Shown here: in pieces, positions 8,429 through 16,017 of the stretch
How the letters are laid out: each line of letters starts with the position of its first letter
Position numbering within the stretch: position 1 is the first letter of the stretch
The notes under the pieces: generated by a model
What the model saw: only the letters and a program-made list of their open reading frames with translations
Databases searched by the model: none
Told to the model about the DNA's origin: nothing
Made by a program: the position numbers and the translations under genes
Origin: an uncultured Eubacteriales bacterium
GTDB lineage: Bacteria; Bacillota; Clostridia; Oscillospirales; Acutalibacteraceae
Length of the DNA: 64,000 nt
Direction of reading: 5' to 3'
Assembly: GCA_934541115.1 (NCBI GenBank)
Contig: CAKTDF010000001.1
Coordinates: forward strand, 181,612 to 245,611

Positions 8429-8865
8429 AGCTGAGGAGAGCCGCAATGCGCCTGGAGAATTTGTTTTTCGGCACATTGCGGCTCTTTTTGTCTCACAATA
8501 CGAAAGTATTGCCTCGCCAAAGAAGAACCACACTGCACCAAAAAACAAATCCTTCAGGTGTGAAGCAGTTTTTTAAGAGCAAATTTTTGCCGAGACAAGG
8601 CAAAAAGGTGAGTAATGCTGACGCATTGCGAGGCTTTTTAAGGCAATACCGCACAATTGAGGTGTACGAATTGCGCAGTAAGATTTTTCGTCAGGGTGTA
8701 CAAAAATTTTGCAGGCTTGCTGACGCAAGTCAAGAAGTTTTTGTGCAGCATGACGGGAACAGATTCAAGCAAGGTGTGCGCCGCAATTGCGTAGTATTGC
8801 CTTAATACGCAGTATCGGTGAAAAATTGCCTTAAAAAACCGCATTGAGTTTGACTATCCTCAGCT
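8429..8865 (+). repeat. Full-length mosaic MITE-like element, copy 1 (TA-flanked)
   Basis: A 437-bp non-coding element starting AGCTGAGGAGAGCCG and ending CCTCAGCT, flanked by TA at 8427-8428 and 8866-8867. It contains all the modules recognised in the other copies. Module A is the terminator-like hairpin 8438-8484. Next come CAATACGAAAGTATTG, module B (around TTTGCCGAGACAAGGC), and module C, about 8640-8800, bounded by TTAAGGCAATAC and GTATTGCCTTAA. Copies at 38152 and 47918 are reverse complements of this one with module C or module A missing. Open frames inside it have no ribosome binding site and are shadows of the repeat. Confidence 0.85.
8438..8490 (+). terminator. Intrinsic terminator carried by the repeat element
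   Basis: A near-perfect 15-bp stem (GAGCCGCAATGCGCC with GGCACATTGCGGCTC) is followed directly by TTTTT at 8485-8489. It lies inside the repeat, 15 bases after the NUDIX stop. Confidence 0.75.
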
Positions 8866-8866
8866 T

Positions 8867-8912
8867 AAGGCACAGCCTACGGAATTTTTCTTCGTAAGTT
8901 GTGCCTTTTTCT
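8867..8912 (+). terminator. Probable native terminator of the NUDIX gene
   Basis: Arms AAGGCACA (8867-8874) and TGTGCCTT (8900-8907) with inner TACG/CGTA pairing, then a T-run. It begins at the right TA of the repeat element, so before insertion it lay a few bases after the NUDIX stop. Confidence 0.7.
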
Positions 8913-9096
8913 CATCTATAAATCATTTGCAGCTTTTGAGCGCTTTTTACCCGTTTGAGGTATTCGTTTAAGGCGTGAAAAGAGCTTTTTGAACCCCGGC
9001 ATGGCTGCCGCGCCTTGTGACTGTGCGTTTATCTGTGCATATACTGACATGAGAGCTTGTATAATCTTAGTTCCGATGTCTGCTTACAAATCGTTC

Positions 9097-9375
9097 ATGG
9101 GCTCTCCTCAGCTTATAGTTTCACTCGTGGATCTTGTGGGAACTCTTGCAGGTACCTTTGCCGGTATTCTGACATCAACACGGCTGACCACATACAGAAT
9201 TGAACAGCTTGAAAAGAAAGTTGAAAAGCATAACACCCTCATTGAGCGAATCTATAAGTTGGAAAGAGAAAAAGATGTAATTGATGAAAAACTGCGGCAG
9301 CTTGAACAAAGACTGGTCGTAATTGAGGAGGAGAGGGAAAAGCAGTCGTGCCCGGGAAAGGAGAACTCAAAATGA
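9097..9375 (+). CDS. Phage holin-associated coiled-coil protein (XhlA-like), possibly 5'-truncated
   Basis: A 92-residue protein with one hydrophobic segment (LIVSLVDLVGTLAGTFAGIL) and then a long heptad-repeat coiled coil beginning RIEQLEKKVEKHN. This is the layout of the small membrane protein that accompanies holins in phage lysis cassettes. It overlaps the holin gene by four bases. The chosen ATG (9097) has no ribosome binding site, and codons 2-6 lie in a 16-base stretch identical to the right end of the repeat family. The true 5' end may therefore have been replaced. The ~130 bases upstream (8913-9096) hold no recognisable gene. Confidence 0.6.
   Translation: MGSPQLIVSLVDLVGTLAGTFAGILTSTRLTTYRIEQLEKKVEKHNTLIERIYKLEREKDVIDEKLRQLEQRLVVIEEEREKQSCPGKENSK
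9100..9115 (+). repeat. Solo right end of the MITE family
   Basis: GGCTCTCCTCAGCTTA is identical to the right terminus plus TA of the elements at 38152 and 47918. No matching left end is seen nearby. It coincides with the 5' end of the phage coiled-coil frame. Confidence 0.6.
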
Positions 9376-9620
9376 AAATTAACTGGAAAGTCAGGCTGAA
9401 AAATCCTGTTTTCTGGCTGACGGCAATTCCGGCGTTCCTCTCGTTTGTGTATACAACGCTCGGACTTTTCGGCGTTGTTCCGTCACTTTCAGAGGATTCC
9501 GCTGTCAAAATCGGCACGGCAGCGGTCTCTGCACTGACAACGGTCGGCGTTCTCATTGATCCCACCACAAGGGGAATGTGCGACAGTCCGGACGCACTTT
9601 GCTATAAAAAGCCAAAGTAA
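9372..9620 (+). CDS. Phage holin, phi LC3 family
   Basis: An 82-residue membrane protein of the phi LC3 holin type. It begins MKINWKVRLKNPVFWLTAIP, has two membrane segments (about residues 10-30 and 42-62), and ends with the characteristic DPTTRGMCDSPDALCY. A good AAAGGAGA site precedes the ATG at 9372. In phages it perforates the membrane to release the endolysin. No endolysin, integrase or structural gene is present nearby, so this is a remnant or domesticated lysis unit. It is terminated by the hairpin at 9630. Confidence 0.9.
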   Translation: MKINWKVRLKNPVFWLTAIPAFLSFVYTTLGLFGVVPSLSEDSAVKIGTAAVSALTTVGVLIDPTTRGMCDSPDALCYKKPK

Positions 9621-9629
9621 TGTTTGAAG

Positions 9630-9664
9630 CGGCACTGCGTATCGCACGCGGTGCCCTTTTGTTG
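9630..9664 (+). terminator. Terminator after the holin gene
   Basis: Arms GGCAC (9631-9635) and GTGCC (9651-9655) with inner GCG/CGC pairing are followed by CTTTTGTTG. Confidence 0.65.
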
Positions 9665-9758
9665 TATTTACGCCCGGCGGTTTTGATGGTCTTTCGTCTA
9701 TGCTGCCCGATTAGGATTTTTCTTGCCAACATTTGTGCTCCGGATTAATCGGCGTTCC

Positions 9759-9815
9759 TTTAATGGTGTACTGCATAAATCACGGTGCACATCTCAATTG
9801 TGCGGTATTGTCTTA
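9759..9815 (+). repeat. Degenerate module-C palindrome upstream of recA
   Basis: The right arm CAATTGTGCGGTATTGTCTTA matches the inner module-C end of the large elements. The left arm TTAATGGTGTACTGC is a decayed counterpart. It ends 18 bases before the recA -35 box. Confidence 0.5.
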
Positions 9816-9833
9816 ACTATTTTCAAAAAACTA

Positions 9834-9881
9834 TTGATTTTTCGGTGAAAATAGGATATAATGCAAGCGAACATTTGTACG
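9834..9881 (+). promoter_or_regulatory. recA promoter with LexA (DinR) box
   Basis: -35 TTGATT (9834-9839) and -10 TATAAT (9857-9862) are spaced by 17 bases. Directly after the -10, CGAACATTTGTACG (9868-9881) matches the Gram-positive SOS box CGAAC-N4-GTTCG with one mismatch. It covers the expected transcription start, so LexA binding would block initiation. Confidence 0.75.
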
Positions 9882-9898
9882 ATGCGGAGGAATTTCTT

Positions 9899-11002
9899 AT
9901 GGCTGATAAAAAGACCGCTCTTGAAACTGCCCTTGCTCAGATTGAAAAGCAATACGGAAAGGGCGCCGTAATGCGCCTTGGGCAGAGCACTGAGCTAAAT
10001 GTTGATGCGATTCATACCGGTTCAATTGCGCTTGACATCGCAACCGGCGTCGGCGGACTTCCAAAGGGAAGAATAGTTGAAATATACGGTCCGGAGTCCT
10101 CCGGTAAAACCACCCTTGCGCTCCATTGCATTGCAGAGGCGCAAAAAGCCGGCGGCGAGGCTGCGTTCATCGACGCAGAGCACGCGCTTGACCCGGTGTA
10201 TTCAAAGGCATTGGGCGTTGATGTTGATTCGCTGCTTGTTTCACAGCCGGATAACGGTGAGGATGCGCTTTCAATCACGGAGGCTCTCGCACGCTCGGGC
10301 GCGCTTGACATTATTGTTGTTGACTCCGTTGCTGCGCTTGTTCCCAAGGCTGAAATTGAGGGCGAAATGGGCGACAGTCACGTCGGTTTGCACGCAAGAC
10401 TCATGTCTCAGGCTCTCCGAAAGCTGACCGGTGTTGTTGCAAAGTCAAACACACTTGTTATTTTTATCAACCAATTGCGCGAAAAGGTTGGCGTAATTTA
10501 CGGCAGTCCCGAGGTTACAACGGGCGGCCGCGCACTTAAGTTTTATTCATCAATAAGAATAGACGTGCGCAAGGCTGAGATCATCAAGGGACCCGGCAAC
10601 GAATTTATAGGTTCAAGAACACGCGCAAAAATCGTCAAAAACAAGGTTTCTCCGCCGTTTAAAGAGGCAACTTTTGACATTATGTACGGCACGGGCATTT
10701 CTCACGTCGGCGAGCTTGTTGACCTCGGCGTGGAATACGGAATAATCAACAAGAGCGGCGCATGGTTCTCATATGGCGAGACCAGACTCGGTCAGGGCAG
10801 AGAAAATGTGAAGCTCCTGTTTGAAAAAGAAAAGGATCTTGCAGACGAGATTGAAAAGAAAATTTTTGAGGCATTCAGAAATAAAAATGCCGCCCATGAC
10901 GCTCCGGCTGCTCCGGTCTTGAAGCCTGCTGCCGCTCCGGCATCCAAAAGCGTTTCAAAAGCAAGGGCAAAAATCGATATTGCCGTTGATGATGACGACT
11001 GA
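9899..11002 (+). CDS. recA: Recombinase RecA
   Basis: A 367-residue DNA strand-exchange ATPase and LexA co-protease. Walker A is GPESSGKTT (about residues 64-72). The family signature ALKFYSSIRIDVRK and the DNA-binding loop region around INQLREKVGVIYGSPEVTTGG are intact. The C-terminal tail is Ala/Pro-rich and ends in acidic IAVDDDD. The ATG at 9899 has a GGAGG site at 9886-9890. It is the first gene of recA-recX-rimO-pgsA, whose genes all overlap or abut, and it is under an apparent SOS box. Confidence 0.98.
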   Translation: MADKKTALETALAQIEKQYGKGAVMRLGQSTELNVDAIHTGSIALDIATGVGGLPKGRIVEIYGPESSGKTTLALHCIAEAQKAGGEAAFIDAEHALDPVYSKALGVDVDSLLVSQPDNGEDALSITEALARSGALDIIVVDSVAALVPKAEIEGEMGDSHVGLHARLMSQALRKLTGVVAKSNTLVIFINQLREKVGVIYGSPEVTTGGRALKFYSSIRIDVRKAEIIKGPGNEFIGSRTRAKIVKNKVSPPFKEATFDIMYGTGISHVGELVDLGVEYGIINKSGAWFSYGETRLGQGRENVKLLFEKEKDLADEIEKKIFEAFRNKNAAHDAPAAPVLKPAAAPASKSVSKARAKIDIAVDDDD

Positions 11003-11631
11003 TGAAACTCACGCTTAAAGAGGGTAAAAACAACAAACTCCATATTATGCTTGACGGCAGCTATGCAATGACGGCAGACATGGATTTTGCCGCGCTTTAC
11101 GGTTTGCGCAACGGTATGGAGCTTGAGGCTGAGCAACTCGATGAACTTGAATCGGCTGTCAATGCCCGCTGCGCTTTCAACAAAGCGACCGAGTTGCTTT
11201 CCCGCCGCGACCACAGCGAAAAGGAACTGCTGCTTAAGCTGCGGCAAAAGGGATATGCCGACGGCGCAGAGCAGGCGATAGAAAAGCTGAAAGGCTACGG
11301 TTACGTTGATGACCGGCGTTTTGCACAAAGCTTTGCCGGTGAGCTTAAACGTCTCAAACATTTCGGAAAGCGCAGAATTGAGCAGGAGCTCATGAAAAAA
11401 GGCGTTGACCGCTCGATTATTGCGGAAACGCTTGAAGAAATGGAGTTTGACGCAGAGGAACTGGTTGAACTTATAAACAGAAAATACTATAGAAATTTAT
11501 ATGATGAAAAGGGCATTCAAAAAACAATCAACGCTCTTATTCGTGCAGGATACACCTTCTCTCAGATTCGCGATGCAATGAGAATTGTTGAAGAAGAGAG
11601 AGACGCAGAAGGAGAACTTGAAAATGAATGA
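11002..11631 (+). CDS. recX: Regulatory protein RecX
   Basis: A 209-residue protein made of helical repeats that binds RecA filaments and modulates their activity. Family features are RRDHSEKELLLKLRQKGY and DDRRFAQSFAGELKRLKHFGKRRIEQELMKKG-type repeats; only the pattern is cited here. The ATG shares a base with the recA stop (TGATG), which is the common recA-recX coupling. The 3' end overlaps rimO by eight bases and carries its ribosome binding site. Confidence 0.93.
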   Translation: MKLTLKEGKNNKLHIMLDGSYAMTADMDFAALYGLRNGMELEAEQLDELESAVNARCAFNKATELLSRRDHSEKELLLKLRQKGYADGAEQAIEKLKGYGYVDDRRFAQSFAGELKRLKHFGKRRIEQELMKKGVDRSIIAETLEEMEFDAEELVELINRKYYRNLYDEKGIQKTINALIRAGYTFSQIRDAMRIVEEERDAEGELENE

Positions 11632-12973
11632 AAAAATTGCTTTGATATCGCTCGGCTGCCCTAAAAACCAGGTTGACGCCGAGGCAATGCTTGCAAAGCT
11701 CAGACAGGCTGACTACAATATTGTTGCAGATGTTGCAGACGCCGACCTTGTGATTGTGAACACCTGCGGTTTTATTGAAGACGCCAAAAGAGAAGCAATT
11801 GAAACAATCCTTTCTGTTGCCGAGCTGAAAAAAGAGGGCAAAGTCGGTGCACTCCTTGTCACCGGCTGCCTTGCTCAAAGGTATAAGGAGGAAGTTATCA
11901 ACGAAATTCCGGAAATCGACGGAATTATAGGAATCGGTCGCAACGGTGAGATTGCCGAGATATGCGCCGAGGTGCTTTCCAAAAAGCGTGTGTGCGATTT
12001 TCCGAGCAAGCTTGCGCTCCCGATTGACGGTGACAGGATTCTTTCAACCCCATCACATTTTGCCTATCTCAAAATTGCCGAGGGCTGTTCAAACTGCTGC
12101 TCATATTGTGCAATACCGGTTATCCGCGGAAAGTTCCGCAGCAGGACAATGGAAAGTGTTATTTCAGAAGCAAAAAATCTTGCCGAAGCCGGCGTCAAAG
12201 AGCTTGTTCTCATTGCCCAGGACGTAACACGCTATGGAATTGACATTTACGGCGAGTTCATGCTTGCAAAGCTTTTGAAAGAGCTTTGCAAAATCGATTC
12301 GATTGAATGGATAAGACTGCTTTATTGTTACCCGGAATGCATGACAGATGAGCTTATCGATACCATAGCCTCACAGGAAAAAATCTGCAAGTATATTGAT
12401 CTGCCACTCCAGCACGCAGACGTAGATGTGCTCAGACGTATGAACAGGAGCGGCAGCAAGGAGGAATTGCTTGCCCTTGTCAAAAAGCTCAGAGAGCGTA
12501 TCGACGGGGTGATTATCAGAACCACCTTGATGGTAGGTTTTCCGGGTGAAACTCAGCAGAATTTTGAAACACTCTGCGACTTTGTCAGAGAGGCTCGTTT
12601 TGACCGCCTTGGCTGCTTTTCGTTTTCTCCGGAGGAGGGAACCGCTGCGGCAAAAATGGACGGTCAGCTTGAACCCGAGGTCAAGAATCATCGTGCTGAG
12701 CTTATTATGGAAGAGCAGTACCCGATTTTTGAGGAAAAACAGAATGAAAAAATCGGAAAAGTGTTTAAGGTTATTGTTGACGGCTTTGATGAGGAAAACC
12801 TTTTCTATGTCGGCAGAACATATATGGACTGCATTGAAATTGACAGCATAGTGATAATTTCAACCGAGGAGGAGCTTTTCCCCGGAGAATTTGTGAACGT
12901 CAGAATTATTGCCACGGAGGACTGCGACCTCGTTGGTGAGGTTGTGAAGAACGACGATGAAGAAAAAGCTTAA
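11624..12973 (+). CDS. rimO: Ribosomal protein S12 methylthiotransferase RimO
   Basis: A 449-residue radical-SAM enzyme that adds a methylthio group to an Asp of ribosomal protein S12. The N-terminal [4Fe-4S] domain has three conserved Cys (GCPKNQVDAE, NTCGFI, GCLAQRY). The radical-SAM motif is CSNCCSYC. A C-terminal TRAM-like domain begins around residue 370. The GCPKNQVDSE-type start distinguishes RimO from MiaB. The ATG at 11624 follows GGAG. It overlaps recX upstream and pgsA downstream. Confidence 0.95.
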   Translation: MNEKIALISLGCPKNQVDAEAMLAKLRQADYNIVADVADADLVIVNTCGFIEDAKREAIETILSVAELKKEGKVGALLVTGCLAQRYKEEVINEIPEIDGIIGIGRNGEIAEICAEVLSKKRVCDFPSKLALPIDGDRILSTPSHFAYLKIAEGCSNCCSYCAIPVIRGKFRSRTMESVISEAKNLAEAGVKELVLIAQDVTRYGIDIYGEFMLAKLLKELCKIDSIEWIRLLYCYPECMTDELIDTIASQEKICKYIDLPLQHADVDVLRRMNRSGSKEELLALVKKLRERIDGVIIRTTLMVGFPGETQQNFETLCDFVREARFDRLGCFSFSPEEGTAAAKMDGQLEPEVKNHRAELIMEEQYPIFEEKQNEKIGKVFKVIVDGFDEENLFYVGRTYMDCIEIDSIVIISTEEELFPGEFVNVRIIATEDCDLVGEVVKNDDEEKA

Positions 12974-13535
12974 TACTCCCAACAGATTGACTCTTTTGCG
13001 CATTGCGCTTGCACCGGTTTTTCTGGTTCTTTTGATTTCCGGTCTGCCGCATTGCAATTTGTATGCCTTTTTGATTTTTGCGTGCGCTTCAATAACCGAT
13101 TTCATTGACGGAAAGCTGGCGCGCAGCCGCAATCAGGTCACCTCGCTCGGAAAGCTGCTCGACCCGCTCGCCGATAAAATGCTCATAACCGCTGCGTTGC
13201 TTGGCTTTATGCTCAGCGGTGAATGTAACATTTACATTGCATTCGTCATTCTGCTGCGTGAATACACAGTGACCGGTGTGCGCATGATTGCGTTGACTGA
13301 CGGAATCGTCATTCCTGCAAATATTTTCGGCAAAATCAAAACGGCTTCTCAGATGATTTCAATTGCCGTTGTTGTTGCGCTGCGCGAATGGCTGTATCTC
13401 GGAAAGACTCTGCCGTTCAGTCTTCCGCTTTTTTCAAATATTCTGCTTGGCTTTACAGCGGTGGCTGCAGTGGTTTCCGGCATAATATACATTGTTGAGG
13501 CGGCAAAAAAGATAAACTTTTTGGAAAACAAGTAG
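12957..13535 (+). CDS. pgsA: CDP-diacylglycerol-glycerol-3-phosphate 3-phosphatidyltransferase (first copy)
   Basis: A 192-residue integral membrane enzyme making phosphatidylglycerol phosphate. The CDP-alcohol phosphotransferase motif DG-x2-AR-x8-G-x3-D-x3-D is complete in DGKLARSRNQVTSLGKLLD followed by PLAD. About five or six membrane segments are predicted. It overlaps rimO by 17 bases and ends the recA operon. A second paralogue lies at 55973..56614, so one of the two may use a different alcohol acceptor. Confidence 0.9.
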   Translation: MKKKLNTPNRLTLLRIALAPVFLVLLISGLPHCNLYAFLIFACASITDFIDGKLARSRNQVTSLGKLLDPLADKMLITAALLGFMLSGECNIYIAFVILLREYTVTGVRMIALTDGIVIPANIFGKIKTASQMISIAVVVALREWLYLGKTLPFSLPLFSNILLGFTAVAAVVSGIIYIVEAAKKINFLENK

Positions 13536-13569
13536 TGCATTTTTCAAAGAATTGTAGTATAATGTAAGG

Positions 13570-13905
13570 AGAAATAAAAGCGGCGGTTTTTCGCCGCAGT
13601 GAAAAAGCTTTGACGGAAAGAAGTAAAGCGCAGCTTCTGCGTCCACCAGAGAGCGGTTCATCGGCTGAAAAACCGCGGCGCAAACGCTTGAAATGCATTC
13701 CCGAGCTCCGCGGGGGAAGTTAGGAGAAACACCGGTGTCCGGTGGCCGGAATCACGGTAGCCGATGACCTGTCAGCATTTCCTTATAGTATCCCAAGGCG
13801 TGTCTTCGCGTTAAGAAGCGGTTACTTTTTGTAACTTTGAGCAATAAACAGGAGTGGAACCGCGCATTGCGCCTCCGTGAGAACAGTCTCACGGAGTTTT
13901 TTATT
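13570..13905 (+). promoter_or_regulatory. T-box leader, cysteine-specific
   Basis: A tRNA-sensing leader between pgsA and cysE, about 330 bases long. A -10 TATAAT lies at 13558-13563 with a weak -35. The AGTA element of stem I is at about 13620. The specifier is TGC (Cys) at 13694-13696 in the context GAAATGCATTC. The T-box core GGAGTGGAACCGCG is at 13851-13864. The terminator arms CTCCGTGAG (13873-13881) and CTCACGGAG (13888-13896) are followed by TTTTTTATT. Uncharged tRNA-Cys would allow read-through into cysE and cysS, whose products match the specifier. Confidence 0.92.
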
Positions 13906-13928
13906 CCACTTTTTTGAGGTGAATCACG

Positions 13929-14591
13929 ATGTTTTCAACTTTAAAAGAAGATATCATGTGCGTTAAGGAGCGCGACCCGGCAGCCAGAAGCACGCTTGAA
14001 ATTATGCTTTTGTATCCGGGCTTTAAGGCTGTCAGAATGCATCGGCGCGCACATTGGTTTTTTGAACATAAAATGTTTTTCCTTGCACGGTATATCTCTC
14101 AGCGGTGTGTGAGAAAAACCAATATTGAAATCCACCCCGGAGCCACAATAGGCAAACGGTTCTTTATTGACCATGGAACCGGCGTTGTTATCGGAGAAAC
14201 TACCGTTATCGGTGACGACGTTACGATTTATCAGGGCGTCACGCTCGGAGGTACGGGAAAGGACACCGGAAAGCGCCACCCAACTATAGGCAACAATGTG
14301 CTCATCGGTGCCGGCTCAAAGGTGCTTGGTCCCTTTACGATTGGCGATAATTCAAACGTTGCCGCAGGCTCTGTGGTGCTTTCCGAAATTCCGCCGAACT
14401 CAACTGCTGTTGGCTCGCCGGCAAGAGTAGTCAAACAAAACGGAAAGCGCGTTGACCGCCTTGACCAGGTACACATTCCCGACCCTGTTGCACAGGAGCT
14501 TTGCAAAATGCGCGGAGAAATTGAAAGGCTTAAAAAAGAGCTTGATGAAATAAAAAAAGAAAACCCGACCGATAATGAAAAGAAAGGATGA
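13929..14591 (+). CDS. cysE: Serine O-acetyltransferase
   Basis: A 220-residue enzyme that makes O-acetylserine from serine and acetyl-CoA, the committed step to cysteine. The N-terminal helical domain is followed by left-handed beta-helix hexapeptide repeats (GKRFFIDHGTGVVIGETTVI). The catalytic His region DHGTG and the loop LGGTGKDTGKRHPTIG are intact. The C-terminus is a charged helix. GAGGTGA precedes the ATG. It is first after the Cys T-box and is separated from cysS by six bases. Confidence 0.95.
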   Translation: MFSTLKEDIMCVKERDPAARSTLEIMLLYPGFKAVRMHRRAHWFFEHKMFFLARYISQRCVRKTNIEIHPGATIGKRFFIDHGTGVVIGETTVIGDDVTIYQGVTLGGTGKDTGKRHPTIGNNVLIGAGSKVLGPFTIGDNSNVAAGSVVLSEIPPNSTAVGSPARVVKQNGKRVDRLDQVHIPDPVAQELCKMRGEIERLKKELDEIKKENPTDNEKKG

Positions 14592-14597
14592 GAATAT

Positions 14598-15998
14598 ATG
14601 AAAATTTTTAACACACTCACAAGAAAAAAAGAGGAGCTTGTTCCTCAAAAAGAGGGCGAATATAAAATTTATGCCTGCGGTCCCACTGTTTATAACTATA
14701 TTCATATAGGCAATGCAAGACCGCTTTGCGTTTTTGACGTATTGCGCCGTTATCTTGAATACCGCGGAAACAAGGTTGATTTTGTTCAGAATTTTACCGA
14801 TATTGACGATAAAATTATCCGCCGTGCAAATGAAGAAGGAGTCAGCTTTAAAGAAATTTCGGAAAAATATATTGAGGAATTCTGGAAAGATGCAAAAGGC
14901 ATGAATGTCCGTGAAGCCACAGTTCACCCGAAAGCCACCGAAAATATCGATGAGATAATCGATATAGTATCCACGCTTATTGAAAAGGGATATGCCTACG
15001 CGGTTGACGGCGATGTATATTTCAGCACGAAGAAGTTCGGCGAATACGGAAAGCTCTCTCATCAGCCGCTTGAGGATCTTGAAGCGGGCGCCAGAATCAA
15101 TGTGGGCGAGGTCAAGCGCGACCCGATGGATTTTGCCCTCTGGAAAGGCGCAAAGCCCGGCGAGCCGTATTGGGAGTCTCCGTGGGGACACGGCAGACCC
15201 GGCTGGCATATCGAATGCTCCGCAATGGTCAGACGTTACCTTGGCAGAACCATTGATATCCACTGCGGCGGACAGGATCTCATTTTCCCGCACCATGAAA
15301 ACGAAATTGCACAGAGCGAGTGCTGCAACGGCGTACCGTTTGCACGTTATTGGATGCACAACGGCTTTATCACCGTTGACAAGGTAAAAATGTCAAAGTC
15401 ACTCGGCAATTTCTTCACCGTTCGCGATGTTGCCGAGCAATTCGGTTATGAGCCTATCCGTTTTCTCATGCTCTCCTGCCAGTACAGAAGTCCGATAAAC
15501 TATAGCTTTGACGCCATTGAGCAGTGCAAGGCTTCGCTTGAGAGAATGTATACCTGCCGCAACAACCTCGACTTTGCACTTAAAAACGCTACTGATGAGG
15601 CGGGCGCAAATGACGGCGAAATTGTTGCAATGATCGACCACCGCCGCAATAAATTTGTTGAGGCGATGGAAGACGACCTTAATACCGCCGATGCAATCGG
15701 AACAATTTTTGAGCTTGTCCGCGATATCAACACCTATGTAAACGAGGGCAGTCACAGCAGAAATCTTGTTGAGTACGCAGCAGAGGCTCTTGATGAGCTT
15801 ACCGGTGTGCTTGGTCTGCTTTATAACAGAAAGCCGCAGGAAAGCCTTGACGATGAAATAGAGCGCCTCATTGAGGAACGCAACGCTGCAAGAAAGAACA
15901 AGAACTGGGCAGAAGCAGACAGAATCCGTGATGACCTCAAGGCACGCGGAATCATTCTTGAGGATACCGCTCAGGGTGTAAAATGGCACAGAGCGTAA
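14598..15998 (+). CDS. cysS: Cysteinyl-tRNA synthetase
   Basis: A 466-residue class I synthetase. Motifs are YIHIGNARP (HIGH) and KMSKSLGNF. The zinc ligands are in ACGPTVYN, IECSAM, and the HHENE stretch. The C-terminal part is the usual DALR-like helical domain. Together with cysE it is controlled by the upstream T-box, so charging and synthesis of cysteine are co-regulated. Confidence 0.97.
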   Translation: MKIFNTLTRKKEELVPQKEGEYKIYACGPTVYNYIHIGNARPLCVFDVLRRYLEYRGNKVDFVQNFTDIDDKIIRRANEEGVSFKEISEKYIEEFWKDAKGMNVREATVHPKATENIDEIIDIVSTLIEKGYAYAVDGDVYFSTKKFGEYGKLSHQPLEDLEAGARINVGEVKRDPMDFALWKGAKPGEPYWESPWGHGRPGWHIECSAMVRRYLGRTIDIHCGGQDLIFPHHENEIAQSECCNGVPFARYWMHNGFITVDKVKMSKSLGNFFTVRDVAEQFGYEPIRFLMLSCQYRSPINYSFDAIEQCKASLERMYTCRNNLDFALKNATDEAGANDGEIVAMIDHRRNKFVEAMEDDLNTADAIGTIFELVRDINTYVNEGSHSRNLVEYAAEALDELTGVLGLLYNRKPQESLDDEIERLIEERNAARKNKNWAEADRIRDDLKARGIILEDTAQGVKWHRA

Positions 15999-16017
15999 GA
16001 AATAAGAGGAATTTAAA

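Noticed and set aside
8407..8805. A 132-codon open frame within the repeat at 8429, and similar frames in the copies at 38152, 47918 and 26773
   Set aside because: They have no ribosome binding site, begin in or cross inverted repeats, and are reproduced in different copies only as shadows of the palindromic modules.
8916..9050. A 44-codon minus-strand frame (starting MSVYAQINAQ) near the phage remnant
   Set aside because: No ribosome binding site and no recognised family; it could be a fragment of a lost phage gene, but there is not enough to call it.
8989..9096. An upstream extension of the XhlA-like protein from a TTG at 8989
   Set aside because: The added residues are not membrane- or coiled-coil-like, there is no ribosome binding site, and the region precedes a repeat end, so it is probably non-coding.
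14400..15359. A 319-codon frame antisense to cysE/cysS, and another antisense to argS at 19943..20902
   Set aside because: Both are opposite unmistakable synthetase genes and show no motif or start signal.
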